Shown here: positions 17,633-25,731 of the stretch, piece after piece
Layout of the letters: the number at the start of each line of letters is the position of its first letter
Position numbering within the stretch: the stretch's first letter is position 1
Assembly (NCBI GenBank): GCA_934292955.1
Contig: CAKQXZ010000020.1
Span: 1 to 34,147 of the forward strand
Direction of reading: 5' to 3'
DNA length: 34,147 bases
Source: an uncultured Clostridia bacterium
Lineage (GTDB): Bacteria > Bacillota_A > Clostridia > Christensenellales > Borkfalkiaceae
Position numbers and translations under genes: made by a program
The notes under the pieces: model-generated
What the model was told of the DNA's origin: nothing
Databases searched by the model: none
Seen by the model: only the letters and a program-made list of their open reading frames with translations

Positions 17633-18496
17633 ATGCAAAAAATCAAAAAAGCCGTTATTCCCGTTGCGGGATACGGCACGAGATTCCTTCCTTTTACCAA
17701 AGCCGTGCCGAAAGCAATGCTGCCTATCGTCAACCGTCCTGCGGTGCAGGTGGTTGTAGAAGAAGCGGTTGCCGGCGGCATAGAAGAAATATACCTTGTG
17801 GTCGGTCAGCATAAAGACATAATTCAGGCGCATTTTTCGCCCGCTACGGATCTTGAAAACCATCTTGAAGAGTGCGGGGCGAAAGAGTATCTCGAATGCG
17901 TGCGCAGACTGAACGACCTTGCAAAGATTACGTTTATCGAACAGGAAAGGCAGGCGGGAACCGGGCATGCGGTGCTGTGTGCCGAAAAGTATATCGGAAA
18001 CGAGCCGTTTGCCGTTATGTTCGGCGACGACGTAATGCTTTCGGATAAACCCGTTATCGGTCAGCTTGCCGAAAGTTTTTACGAAAGCGGCAGAACGACC
18101 ATAGGCGTTAAAAACGTCGGATTTGAAAACGTTTACAAATACGCTTCGGTCGAGTTCGATAATGTTAACGGCAGAACTTACAACGTTACCGCCATTACCG
18201 AAAAGCCCGATCCCGGTACGGAAAAGAGCGATCTTGCGCCGCTCGGCAGATATATTTTGCGCGGCGGATTTTTCGATTTGCTGCACAGAATTAAACGCGG
18301 AAAGAATAACGAATATCAGCTTACCGATTCGTTCACTCTGGATATCCCCGAAAACGGCGTAAACGCTTATGCATTCGAAGGCGTAAGATACGACATGGGC
18401 GACGTTTCGGGCTATCTGCAGGCGAATATCGATTTTGCGTTGCTCGATAAACGTTACGAAAAGAAACTCAGAGCGCATATAGAAAAAATAAAATAA
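17633..18496 (+). CDS. galU: UTP-glucose-1-phosphate uridylyltransferase
   Basis: The 287-residue enzyme makes UDP-glucose for cell-wall, glycolipid or capsule synthesis. The N-terminal nucleotide loop reads IPVAGYGTRFLPFTKAVPK, followed by KAMLPIVNRP. Later motifs are QAGTGHAVLCA, FGDDV (metal-binding Asp) and ITEKPDPG. The length matches GalU/GtaB. ATG codons occur at 17606, 17630 and 17633. AGGAG at 17624-17628 favours 17633, although the spacing is short (four bases). Confidence 0.94.
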   Translation: MQKIKKAVIPVAGYGTRFLPFTKAVPKAMLPIVNRPAVQVVVEEAVAGGIEEIYLVVGQHKDIIQAHFSPATDLENHLEECGAKEYLECVRRLNDLAKITFIEQERQAGTGHAVLCAEKYIGNEPFAVMFGDDVMLSDKPVIGQLAESFYESGRTTIGVKNVGFENVYKYASVEFDNVNGRTYNVTAITEKPDPGTEKSDLAPLGRYILRGGFFDLLHRIKRGKNNEYQLTDSFTLDIPENGVNAYAFEGVRYDMGDVSGYLQANIDFALLDKRYEKKLRAHIEKIK

Positions 18497-18549
18497 AAAT
18501 CATCGCAAAAAATTTTTGCAAAAACTATTTATTTTATTGCGATTTTATA

Positions 18550-18580
18550 GTACAATATAGGTACAAAAATTACAGTACAT
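18550..18580 (+). promoter_or_regulatory. Triple GTACA motif upstream of mcsA
   Basis: GTACAA (18550-18555), GTACAA (18561-18566) and GTACAT (18575-18580) lie in the 112-bp galU-mcsA gap. The first overlaps a TACAAT that could be a -10 box, although no good -35 is present. Neither a CtsR heptad repeat nor a CIRCE element is visible here, so these repeats are a possible alternative control site. Confidence 0.3.
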
Positions 18581-18608
18581 ACGGGAACACACTTATATTC
18601 AGGTGCTT

Positions 18609-18878
18609 ATGCTATGTGATAAATGTAACAGGAGAGAACCTGTCGTTAAAGTAACAAGGATGATCGGCGGCGAAAAGGTCACGTTAAGGCTTTGCCGCGA
18701 GTGCTACGAAAACCCCGAAAATGTGCAGGTTGAAGAAATTCAGCGTTGCAGATATTGCGGGCGTTCGCTCGACGAAATCAAAGAAACATGGATCGTCGGG
18801 TGCGAAAAATGTTACGAACGGTTCGCCGATCAACTGGATCCCATAATAAGAAAGGTTCAGAAGGCGGACGAACTATGA
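18609..18878 (+). CDS. mcsA: Short McsA: zinc-binding activator of McsB, UVR domain missing
   Basis: McsA activates the arginine kinase McsB. This 89-residue version has four Cys pairs: C3/C6, C29/C32, C47/C50 and C65/C68, the two-zinc-finger pattern of McsA. The segment after the last pair (ending ...QLDPIIRKVQ) also matches McsA. It stops where the family (about 185 residues in B. subtilis) continues into a C-terminal coiled UVR domain. The spacer between the two finger groups is also shorter. The ATG at 18609 (MLCDKC) corresponds to the Bacillus start MICQEC; a GTG at 18603 is possible but overlaps the ribosome site AGGTG. The ATGA overlap with mcsB argues against a sequencing frameshift at the 3' end. 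No ctsR precedes it. Confidence 0.87.
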   Translation: MLCDKCNRREPVVKVTRMIGGEKVTLRLCRECYENPENVQVEEIQRCRYCGRSLDEIKETWIVGCEKCYERFADQLDPIIRKVQKADEL

Positions 18879-19894
18879 GCGATATTTTAACGGGAACGAT
18901 TGTTTCGTCGAGAATACGGCTTGCCCGCAATCTTAAAGGGCATAGATTTCCCGCCGCCTTGGATAACTCAACCGAAGCAAGGGATATAATAAACAAAACC
19001 TTTCGCTCGCTCGACAGATTCGGAAAATTCAGATTTTTGAAGATAAGCGAAGCCGACCCCACGCTTGTGGGCGCGCTGAAAGAAAGATATATTATTTCGG
19101 ACGCGCTTATAAAAAGCAGAATAGGCGCGGTAGCTTATTCGGAAAACGGCGATCTTTCGGTTATGGTCAACGAAGAAGACCATATTCGGGAGCAGTATCT
19201 CGTTCGCGGGGGCGATCTTGCGGGCGCGTTTGAAAAACTGAACGGGCTTGACAAGTGGCTTGACGTAACGCTTAACTTCTGCCGGAACGAAAGATACGGC
19301 TATATTACCGCATGCCCGACCAATTTAGGCACGGGAATGCGCGCTTCCATGATGACCTTTCTGCCCGCGCACGTTAAACTCGGAAAACTTGACGAACTTA
19401 ACGAAAGGGCGGCAGATCTTAATCTGACCGTTCGCGGGGCGTTCGGCGAAGGCAGCGACGGAACGGGATTTTTATATCAGATAAGCAACGAAGTTACGCT
19501 CGGGCGAAGCGAAACCGCTATGATAAATTCGGTTACGCAGTTCGTTCGCGACGTAGCCGAGCATGAAAACGACCTGCAACAGGTCTATTACCGCGCCGAC
19601 GAAATGCAGGCGCAGGACGAAATCTTCCGTTCGCTCGGCATACTGCTGTATTGCAGAAGAATTTCGTATAACGAATTTTTAGCCGCGCTTTGCAACGTAA
19701 AACTGGGCGTTTCGCTCGGGTTTATAAGGGTTAAAAGCGTCAGCGCGCTCGACGACCTTATGGTGTGCGCAAGACCATGTTATCTTCTTGAACTGACAAA
19801 TGCCGAAGAAAACAGTTTTGCAAGCCCTGTTCTGCGCGACGAAATCCGCGCAAAGTTCGTGCGCGAAAGGCTTGCTTCGCTCATCATTAAATGA
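18875..19894 (+). CDS. mcsB: Protein-arginine kinase McsB
   Basis: The 339-residue kinase phosphorylates arginine in proteins and so marks them for ClpCP. The guanidino-kinase fold is clear: SSRIRLARN (11-19), NEEDH (99-103, catalytic acidic loop), CPTNLGTGMR starting at Cys147, and RGAFGEGS (187-194). YQISNEVTLGRSE follows. The C-terminal RDEIRA (321-326) fits the RDxxRA phosphoarginine-sensing motif described for McsB, so both catalysis and self-regulation look intact. The start is set by the ATGA overlap with mcsA; a longer in-frame reading from 18746 would only run back through mcsA. B. subtilis McsB is 363 residues. Confidence 0.95.
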   Translation: MSDILTGTIVSSRIRLARNLKGHRFPAALDNSTEARDIINKTFRSLDRFGKFRFLKISEADPTLVGALKERYIISDALIKSRIGAVAYSENGDLSVMVNEEDHIREQYLVRGGDLAGAFEKLNGLDKWLDVTLNFCRNERYGYITACPTNLGTGMRASMMTFLPAHVKLGKLDELNERAADLNLTVRGAFGEGSDGTGFLYQISNEVTLGRSETAMINSVTQFVRDVAEHENDLQQVYYRADEMQAQDEIFRSLGILLYCRRISYNEFLAALCNVKLGVSLGFIRVKSVSALDDLMVCARPCYLLELTNAEENSFASPVLRDEIRAKFVRERLASLIIK

Positions 19895-20038
19895 TTATAA
19901 ATAGTTTGCCGATTGAGTAACGTCGCGGAATAATTCGGATTACGGCGGCGTTCGGCGACAAATAAAGAAAACGAAATATTGACGAAAACTTTTTGATCGG
20001 GTTGTGCCGTGTGTGCGGCAGATCCCGCGGGCAATTAT

Positions 20039-22609
20039 ATGAACGAAAAATTCACTCCTAATCTTGCGGAAGCGATAAAAGTTGCTTCTTCCATATCAAA
20101 AGAATATAAATTGCCGTATATAGGCTCGGAGCAGATTTTATGCGGTATTCTTTTCAGAACGGGTAGTTTTACCGCGAATTTTCTGAAAGAGTACGGCGTT
20201 ACGTTCAAAAAGTTTTATGCATTGCTTAAAAGTCAGTTAAAAGAAGGCGATTTTCGCGGCAGACCCGAATTTTCGACGAACACGTCGATGATTTTGTCGG
20301 TCGCGATGGGAATAGCAAGCGACATCGGCGATAAATGCGTGGGCACCGAGCATGTGCTGTTTGCGATGCTCAGTGCGGACGGTTCCGTTGCGGCGCGTAT
20401 GCTCAGATCGCTCGGCGTGCCTGTAAGCCATGTTACTGTCAGGCTTGCGGCAATACTGAAAATTCCCGAAGATATAGGTAAAAAACTTATTGCCGATTAT
20501 AAAAAAGCGCAAAAAGAAGAAAAATCTTTGAAAGAAAACTCTTCCGAAAGCGTGAAATCGAAAAAATCTGCCGACGAACTTGTTTCGGACAAGCCCGCAA
20601 AGCAGAATAAAAAAGATTATAGCGAAAAAGCGGACGATTACGACGAACCCGAAGCGAACGAAGAAGTAAACGCTCTGGACGAGTTCGGCGTAAATCTTAC
20701 CGAGCTTGCCCGTCAGGGGAAACTCGACCCTGTTATCGGTCGTGAAGACGTTATAGAAAGGGTTATAACGGCTCTGTCGAGAAGAACTAAAAACAGCCCC
20801 GTTCTCGTTGGTGAAGCGGGGGTAGGCAAAAGCGCGGTCGTAGAAGGGCTGGCGCAAGCCGTCGTTTCGGGAAACGTGCCGGAGTGTCTTAACGGAAAAG
20901 AGATTTTCTCGCTCGATATGTCAAACCTGATTGCGGGGGCGAAGTATCGCGGGGAGTTCGAAGAACGGTTCAAACGCGCGCTCGACGCATTGAAACGCGA
21001 CGAGAATATCATTCTTTTTATAGACGAAATACACAATATCGTGGGAACGGGCGGTTCTAAAGACAGTTCGGGCATGGACGTTGCCGAAATGTTAAAACCA
21101 GCTCTTGCGCGCGGCGAACTTAAAGTTATCGGCGCAACCACGATTGACGAATACAGAAAATATATAGAAAAAGATCCCGCTTTGGAGCGCAGATTTCAGG
21201 TGGTGAACGTTGATCCGCCCTCGACCGATGCGGCAAAGGAAATACTCAGGGGTCTTAGGGAAAAATTCGAAGAACATCACCGAGTGGTTATTACCGACAG
21301 AGCGATAGATGCCGCGGTCGACCTTTCGGAAAGATATATTACAGACAGAAATCTGCCCGATAAGGCGATAGATATTATAGACGAAGCGGCGGCGAGAGTA
21401 AAAATCGAGTTTGCGGGTTGCGAAAGCAAGATGCGCGAAACCGAAAAATGGCTTAAAATGCTTGATTCTCAGCGCGATTTCTTCAAGAGCATAGTCGATC
21501 TTGACAAACTTTCGGATACGACAAAGCAGATAAAGGAAAAGAAAGCCGAGCTTGACAGGCTGAAAGCAAACGTTAAAGCCAAAGAAACGGGCAATTATCC
21601 TACCGTTGACCGTGAAGACGTTGCCGAAACAATCAGCAATATTACAAATATTCCCATTACCGGCATAAGCGAAGAAGAGAGCAGGAAATTACTCCATCTC
21701 GAAGACGAGCTGGCAAAACGCGTTATCGGTCAGGAAAGGGCTGTTAAAGCGGTTGCGCGCGCGCTCAAGCGTTCGAGAGCCGATCTTAAAGACCCAAAAA
21801 GACCGAGCGGTTCGTTTATTTTCGTGGGACCTACCGGAGTAGGTAAAACCGAACTTGCCAAGGCTCTTGCCGAAGCGGTGTTCGGCGACGAAAAAGCGAT
21901 TATCAGAATAGATATGAGCGAATATCCCGAAAAGCACGACGTGAGCAAACTTATAGGCGTTGCTCCGGGGTATGTCGGATATGAAGAAGAAGGTCAACTT
22001 ACGGGAAAAGTGAGAAGAAAACCTTATTCGGTCGTGCTGTTCGACGAAATAGAAAAGGCTCACCCCGATATATTCAATATATTTCTGCAGATACTCGACG
22101 ACGGCAGACTGACGGACAGCAAGGGCAGAGTCGTCGATTTCAAAAATACAATTATCATTATGACTTCGAACGTCGGAGCCAGAGAATGTTTCGATACGGC
22201 TACGCCGACAGGATTCGGCGATGTGCAAAACGAAGTTTCTTTGGAAGTTCGTGTAAAAAAAGCTTTGGAAAGGCAGTTCAAGCCGGAGTTTCTGAACCGC
22301 GTGGACGACATAGTCGCTTTCCGTAAATTAACCCGTGAGGAATGCGGAAAAATCGTTGAACTATTGCTTTCATCGCTTAAGAAACGGCTTGCCGCAAAGC
22401 AGATCGAACTTATAACCGACGAATCGATAGATCGGGTTATACTCGACGTCGGGTTTGATCCCGAATACGGAGCAAGACCGTTAAGGCGCGCCATTCAGAA
22501 TCTTATCGAAGATATGCTTTCCGACGAAATCATCGCGGGGCGCATTACCGACGGAGATATAGTCAAACTCGTGGCGAAGGGTGATTCGATCGAATATATA
22601 ATCATCTAA
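20039..22609 (+). CDS. clpC: Clp protease ATPase subunit ClpC
   Basis: The 856-residue Hsp100 unfoldase feeds substrates, including arginine-phosphorylated ones, to ClpP. The N-domain double repeat keeps Glu31 (GSEQ) and Glu104 (GTEH), the positions that bind phosphoarginine in B. subtilis ClpC. A Lys/Glu-rich linker (about 165-220) follows. D1 has Walker A GEAGVGKS (about 258), the M-domain segment lies near 450-510, and D2 has GPTGVGKT (about 597). The ClpP-docking loop appears as TGF (about 724), where V/I/LGF is usual. The ATG at 20039 is chosen for its match to the family N-terminus; its ribosome site is poor, and a GTG at 20009 is in frame. A 144-bp gap separates it from mcsB, and no promoter was recognised there. 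Confidence 0.95.
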   Translation: MNEKFTPNLAEAIKVASSISKEYKLPYIGSEQILCGILFRTGSFTANFLKEYGVTFKKFYALLKSQLKEGDFRGRPEFSTNTSMILSVAMGIASDIGDKCVGTEHVLFAMLSADGSVAARMLRSLGVPVSHVTVRLAAILKIPEDIGKKLIADYKKAQKEEKSLKENSSESVKSKKSADELVSDKPAKQNKKDYSEKADDYDEPEANEEVNALDEFGVNLTELARQGKLDPVIGREDVIERVITALSRRTKNSPVLVGEAGVGKSAVVEGLAQAVVSGNVPECLNGKEIFSLDMSNLIAGAKYRGEFEERFKRALDALKRDENIILFIDEIHNIVGTGGSKDSSGMDVAEMLKPALARGELKVIGATTIDEYRKYIEKDPALERRFQVVNVDPPSTDAAKEILRGLREKFEEHHRVVITDRAIDAAVDLSERYITDRNLPDKAIDIIDEAAARVKIEFAGCESKMRETEKWLKMLDSQRDFFKSIVDLDKLSDTTKQIKEKKAELDRLKANVKAKETGNYPTVDREDVAETISNITNIPITGISEEESRKLLHLEDELAKRVIGQERAVKAVARALKRSRADLKDPKRPSGSFIFVGPTGVGKTELAKALAEAVFGDEKAIIRIDMSEYPEKHDVSKLIGVAPGYVGYEEEGQLTGKVRRKPYSVVLFDEIEKAHPDIFNIFLQILDDGRLTDSKGRVVDFKNTIIIMTSNVGARECFDTATPTGFGDVQNEVSLEVRVKKALERQFKPEFLNRVDDIVAFRKLTREECGKIVELLLSSLKKRLAAKQIELITDESIDRVILDVGFDPEYGARPLRRAIQNLIEDMLSDEIIAGRITDGDIVKLVAKGDSIEYIII

Positions 22610-22621
22610 CGGAGGCTTATT

Positions 22622-23140
22622 ATGACTATTGAAATCATTGCTAAAAACTATCAGGTAAACGAAAAGATCTCTTCTATTATCGAAAAGAAGGTCGCCAAAC
22701 TCGACAGATACTTCGAAGATGACAGTAAATGCAAAGTATATCTGAAAAAAGAAAACAGGACGTGCAAAATCGAACTTGAAGTAAATTACAAAAACAATCT
22801 GCTCAGAGCGCAGGCTTATGCGGACAATTTTTACGACGGCATCGATCTTGTGGTTCCCAAACTCGAAAGACAGATATATAAACACCGTTCTAAACTCGAA
22901 AAACAACTTCGCCGTAACGCGCTTGACGAACAGGAATTTTCCGTTCAGGAACTCGAACCCGCAAAACTCGTCAAGACAAAACAGTTCAATCTTACGCCTA
23001 TGGACGTTGACGAAGCAATGGAAGAGTTCGAACTTTTAGGTCATAACTTCTATGTGTTCCTGGATAAGGCGAGCGGAAAAGTCAAAGTTCTGTATCTGCG
23101 CGACGACGGAGATATGGGACTTATAGATCCGATTTTCTGA
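22622..23140 (+). CDS. hpf: Long ribosome hibernation-promoting factor
   Basis: The 172-residue protein dimerises 70S ribosomes into inactive 100S particles during starvation. The N-terminal S30AE domain (about 1-95) starts IEIIAKNYQVNEKI. A short linker leads to the C-terminal dimerisation domain, KTKQFNLTPMDVDEAMEEF onward, ending LYLRDDGDMGLIDP. This makes it the long form typical of Gram-positive bacteria. A strong GGAGG ribosome site precedes the ATG, and the gene begins 12 bp after clpC, so it is probably co-transcribed with this stress operon. Confidence 0.96.
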   Translation: MTIEIIAKNYQVNEKISSIIEKKVAKLDRYFEDDSKCKVYLKKENRTCKIELEVNYKNNLLRAQAYADNFYDGIDLVVPKLERQIYKHRSKLEKQLRRNALDEQEFSVQELEPAKLVKTKQFNLTPMDVDEAMEEFELLGHNFYVFLDKASGKVKVLYLRDDGDMGLIDPIF

Positions 23141-23208
23141 TTTGATATTTATATATAGAAACTTTACGGGGCTTAAAACAAAAGCCTTATAATGTAAAAC
23201 TTAAATAA

Positions 23209-23226
23209 GCCGATAATCGACTTATA
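23209..23226 (-). repeat. Dispersed intergenic element, copy C
   Basis: On the minus strand this is TATAAGTCGATTATCGGC, identical to copy A over 18 bases, with TTAT after it. The full site is close to a 21-bp palindrome (ATAAG-C-CGAT-A-ATCG-A-CTTAT on plus). It lies about 70 bp after hpf. Confidence 0.82.
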
Positions 23227-23231
23227 GACCG

Positions 23232-23278
23232 CCTTTTATTATATTTCGCGCCGCCGAAAGGCGGCGCGATAATAAAGG
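23232..23278. other. Strong GC-rich hairpin with GAAA loop after hpf
   Basis: CGCGCCGCC (23247-23255) and GGCGGCGCG (23260-23268) pair perfectly around a GAAA tetraloop. Outer arms CCTTTTATTAT (23232-23242) and ATAATAAAGG (23269-23278) extend the stem with a bulge and an internal loop. No downstream T-run follows, so it is not a textbook terminator on plus, but it may terminate or protect the clpC-hpf mRNA 3' end. A second hairpin, TTACAGC/GCTGTAA, lies near 23290-23314. The remainder of the 215-bp gap (23141-23355) shows nothing else apart from copy C. Confidence 0.7.
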
Positions 23279-23355
23279 GGTTACGTTTTTTACAGCGGCG
23301 AAAAACGGCTGTAATCAACAAAAAATAAGACAAAAAACTGCATACTTAGTAAAAT

Positions 23356-24150
23356 ATGGAAATTGGTATTTCTACGGCGAGCCTTTTCGGAAGATATTAT
23401 AACGAAGACGCTTTGCCGATACTCGACGAAATAGGCGCACGCGTTGCCGAAGTTTTTTTGGAAACGTATTGCGAATACGAAGAAAGTTTTGCCCGTCTTT
23501 TGCTTGAAAAAAAAGGCGGATTAAGAATACATTCCGTTCATACGCTCAACACGCATTTCGAGCCGCAGTTGTTTTCCGCTTGCGACAGAACGAGAAAAGA
23601 CGCTTGCGATATTTACGAAAAATGCCTTGTTTCGGCTGAAATTTTGGGCGCAACCGCTTATACATTGCATGGTAAAGCGCGTTTCAAAAAGGGCATTAAC
23701 TACGACAATTACGAAGAAATAGGGTATTACATGAGCGCGCTGTGCGATATGGCAAAAAAACACGGTGTAGATTTGTGCCTTGAAAACGTCGAATGGGCTT
23801 ATTACAGCAAGCCCGGATTTTTTGCAAACGTAAAAAAATATTGCCCGTCGTTATGCTCTTGTCTTGACGTAAAGCAGGCGAGAGTGAGCGGGTACGATTA
23901 TAAAACGTACATAGAAGAAATGGGACCGTCGCTAAAAACGGTGCATTTGTCGGACATAGACGAAAACGGCAAAACCGCTCTTCCGACAAAGAACGGCAAG
24001 TTTGATTTTAAGGAATTGTTTACCATTCTGAAATACAACGGATTTTGCGGAGATTGCCTTATCGAAGTTTATAAAGATAATTTTCGCACGATGGAAGAGT
24101 TGAAAGGTTCGCTCGACTATCTGCGCGATATAAAAGAAAAAATTTTTTAG
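23356..24150 (+). CDS. Sugar phosphate isomerase/epimerase-like TIM barrel
   Basis: The 264-residue protein belongs to the xylose-isomerase-like / AP-endonuclease-2 superfamily of metal-dependent TIM barrels. The presumed metal ligands are Glu143 (CLENVEW), Asp171 (CLDVKQA), His197 (TVHLSDID) and Glu237 (LIEVYKD). There is no evidence for the particular sugar or whether it acts on DNA; endonuclease IV has further His ligands that I do not see, so an isomerase or epimerase is more likely. It precedes pgi by 14 bp on the same strand. No Shine-Dalgarno is visible before the ATG. Confidence 0.82.
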   Translation: MEIGISTASLFGRYYNEDALPILDEIGARVAEVFLETYCEYEESFARLLLEKKGGLRIHSVHTLNTHFEPQLFSACDRTRKDACDIYEKCLVSAEILGATAYTLHGKARFKKGINYDNYEEIGYYMSALCDMAKKHGVDLCLENVEWAYYSKPGFFANVKKYCPSLCSCLDVKQARVSGYDYKTYIEEMGPSLKTVHLSDIDENGKTALPTKNGKFDFKELFTILKYNGFCGDCLIEVYKDNFRTMEELKGSLDYLRDIKEKIF

Positions 24151-24164
24151 GGAGATATACTCTA

Positions 24165-25589
24165 ATGAGAATAAACAAGGAAATGCGCGAACAAATGCGC
24201 CCGAAACTCGATTACAACAACATGATGAAACCTTTCGTCGGTAACGAAGGTTTTGACGCAAAAGAACTTGAATGCAACAAAGATCTGTGCAAGCTTGCAT
24301 ACGACCGCGTTGCCGAAGGTCGCGGCAAAAACATGATGGGCTGGACGGAACTGCCGTATAATCAGGACGAAGTTGTAGAAGACATTCTTGCTACCGCTAA
24401 AGAAGTCCGCAAAAAATGCGATAATTTCGTGGTTCTCGGCATCGGCGGAAGCGCGCTCGGTCCTATAGCCGTTTTTCAGGCTCTTTGCCATCTGCATCAC
24501 AACGATCTGCCCAAGTCTAAACGTAAGGCTCCTAAGTTCTACGTCGAAGATAACGTGGATCCCGAAAGAATGCTCGCGTTGCTTGACGTAATCGATCTCG
24601 ATAAGACCGTTTTCAACGTTATTACCAAGAGCGGTTCGACCAGCGAAACCATGACTCAGTACCTTATCATTATGAAAATGCTTAAGGACAAGTTCGGCGA
24701 CAAGGCTAAAGACCATATGATCGCTACGACTTCGATGAGTAAGGGTAACCTTATTAAGATCGCCAAAGAAGAAGGTCTTAAGACGTTCTATATTCCCGAC
24801 GGAGTAGGCGGAAGATTTTCCGAACTCTGCCCGGTAGGCTTGTTGCCCGCTGCCGTTCTCGGCATAGATATCAAGGCTATGCTCGAAGGCGCGAAATATA
24901 TGGATAAACTTTGCATGCGCAAAGATTTCAAGAGCAATCCCGCTATGACGAGCGCGCTGCTTTCTTATCTTTCTATGAGAAGGGGCAAAAACGTTTCGGT
25001 TATGATGCCGTATGCAGACAGCCTTAAATATATGGCTGACTGGTACTGCCAGCTGTGGGGCGAAAGCCTTGGTAAAGAAGTCAATCTGCAGGGCGAAACG
25101 ATTAATGCGGGGCAGACGCCCGTTAAGTCGCTCGGTGTTACCGATCAGCACAGCCAGGTTCAACTTTATACCGAAGGTCCTTTCGATAAAGTAGTTACTT
25201 TTCTTGCCGTCGACGCATACAGGGGCGAACAGGTAATCAGCGACGGTTGCGAAAATATTCCCGACGTTAACTTCCTCTGTGGTCACACGATGAATGAACT
25301 CATTACCGCAGAACGCAAGGCGACCGAATATGCGCTGACTTCGAAGGGCAGACTTAACCGCACGATTGTTCTTCCCGAAGTGAACGCTTTCACCATCGGC
25401 GAACTTATGTATTTCTTCCAGATGGAAACCGCGTTTACCGGCGAAATGCTCGGCATCGATACTTACAATCAGCCGGGTGTTGAAAACGGCAAGAACGCGA
25501 CTTACGCTCTTCTCGGCAGAAACGGCTACGACGCTAAGCGCGAAGAACTCAGGAACGCGCCCCGGAAAGAAGATAAATATATTATCTGA
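24165..25589 (+). CDS. pgi: Glucose-6-phosphate isomerase
   Basis: The 474-residue glycolytic enzyme interconverts glucose 6-phosphate and fructose 6-phosphate. Family motifs are VLGIGGSALGP, the phosphate-binding loop TKSGSTSET, and GGRFSELCPVGLLPAA. The active-site Glu is in WGESLGKEV, and the C-terminal signature reads YNQPGVENGK with the conserved Lys. The length is in the range of Bacillus Pgi (about 450). A GGGAG ribosome site precedes the ATG. It is followed by two intrinsic terminators. Confidence 0.97.
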   Translation: MRINKEMREQMRPKLDYNNMMKPFVGNEGFDAKELECNKDLCKLAYDRVAEGRGKNMMGWTELPYNQDEVVEDILATAKEVRKKCDNFVVLGIGGSALGPIAVFQALCHLHHNDLPKSKRKAPKFYVEDNVDPERMLALLDVIDLDKTVFNVITKSGSTSETMTQYLIIMKMLKDKFGDKAKDHMIATTSMSKGNLIKIAKEEGLKTFYIPDGVGGRFSELCPVGLLPAAVLGIDIKAMLEGAKYMDKLCMRKDFKSNPAMTSALLSYLSMRRGKNVSVMMPYADSLKYMADWYCQLWGESLGKEVNLQGETINAGQTPVKSLGVTDQHSQVQLYTEGPFDKVVTFLAVDAYRGEQVISDGCENIPDVNFLCGHTMNELITAERKATEYALTSKGRLNRTIVLPEVNAFTIGELMYFFQMETAFTGEMLGIDTYNQPGVENGKNATYALLGRNGYDAKREELRNAPRKEDKYII

Positions 25590-25615
25590 TTTGTCTATAA
25601 CGTGATTTATAAAAG

Positions 25616-25650
25616 CGCCCCCGCGGAAATTTTCCGTAGGGGTGTTTTTT
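25616..25650 (+). terminator. Intrinsic terminator of pgi
   Basis: CCCC (25619-25622) pairs with GGGG (25639-25642) around an inner CGGAAA/TTTCCG stem (25624-25636), followed by six T (25645-25650). It lies 27 bases after the pgi stop codon. Confidence 0.85.
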
Positions 25651-25674
25651 GAGTGTTGAAGAAAAAATTACAAT

Positions 25675-25705
25675 AAAAAGGCGTGGCATAGTGCCGCGCC
25701 TTTTT
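25675..25705. terminator. Bidirectional terminator between pgi and the FakA-like gene
   Basis: A 14-bp stem (25675-25688 with 25692-25705) includes one G-U pair and closes on a TAG loop. Five A precede the GC stem and five T follow it, so it can act on both strands. It separates the convergent pgi (plus) and the small minus-strand gene ending at 25732. Confidence 0.9.
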
Positions 25706-25731
25706 CAAATCGAATGTCCGGTTGTCGATTG

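Noticed and set aside
18505..18519. GCAAAAAATTTTTGC as a galU terminator
   Set aside because: The palindrome has essentially no loop and only two GC pairs, and is not followed by a T-run.
18497..18608. CtsR box or CIRCE element before mcsA
   Set aside because: No GGTCAAA direct repeat and no TTAGCACTC inverted repeat are present.
24162..25286. Long open frame (374 codons) on the minus strand opposite pgi
   Set aside because: It lies wholly antisense to a clear pgi gene, has no family motif, and arises from codon bias of the sense gene. The same applies to the long minus frames at 17519-18478 (opposite galU) and 5180-6088 (opposite sbcC).
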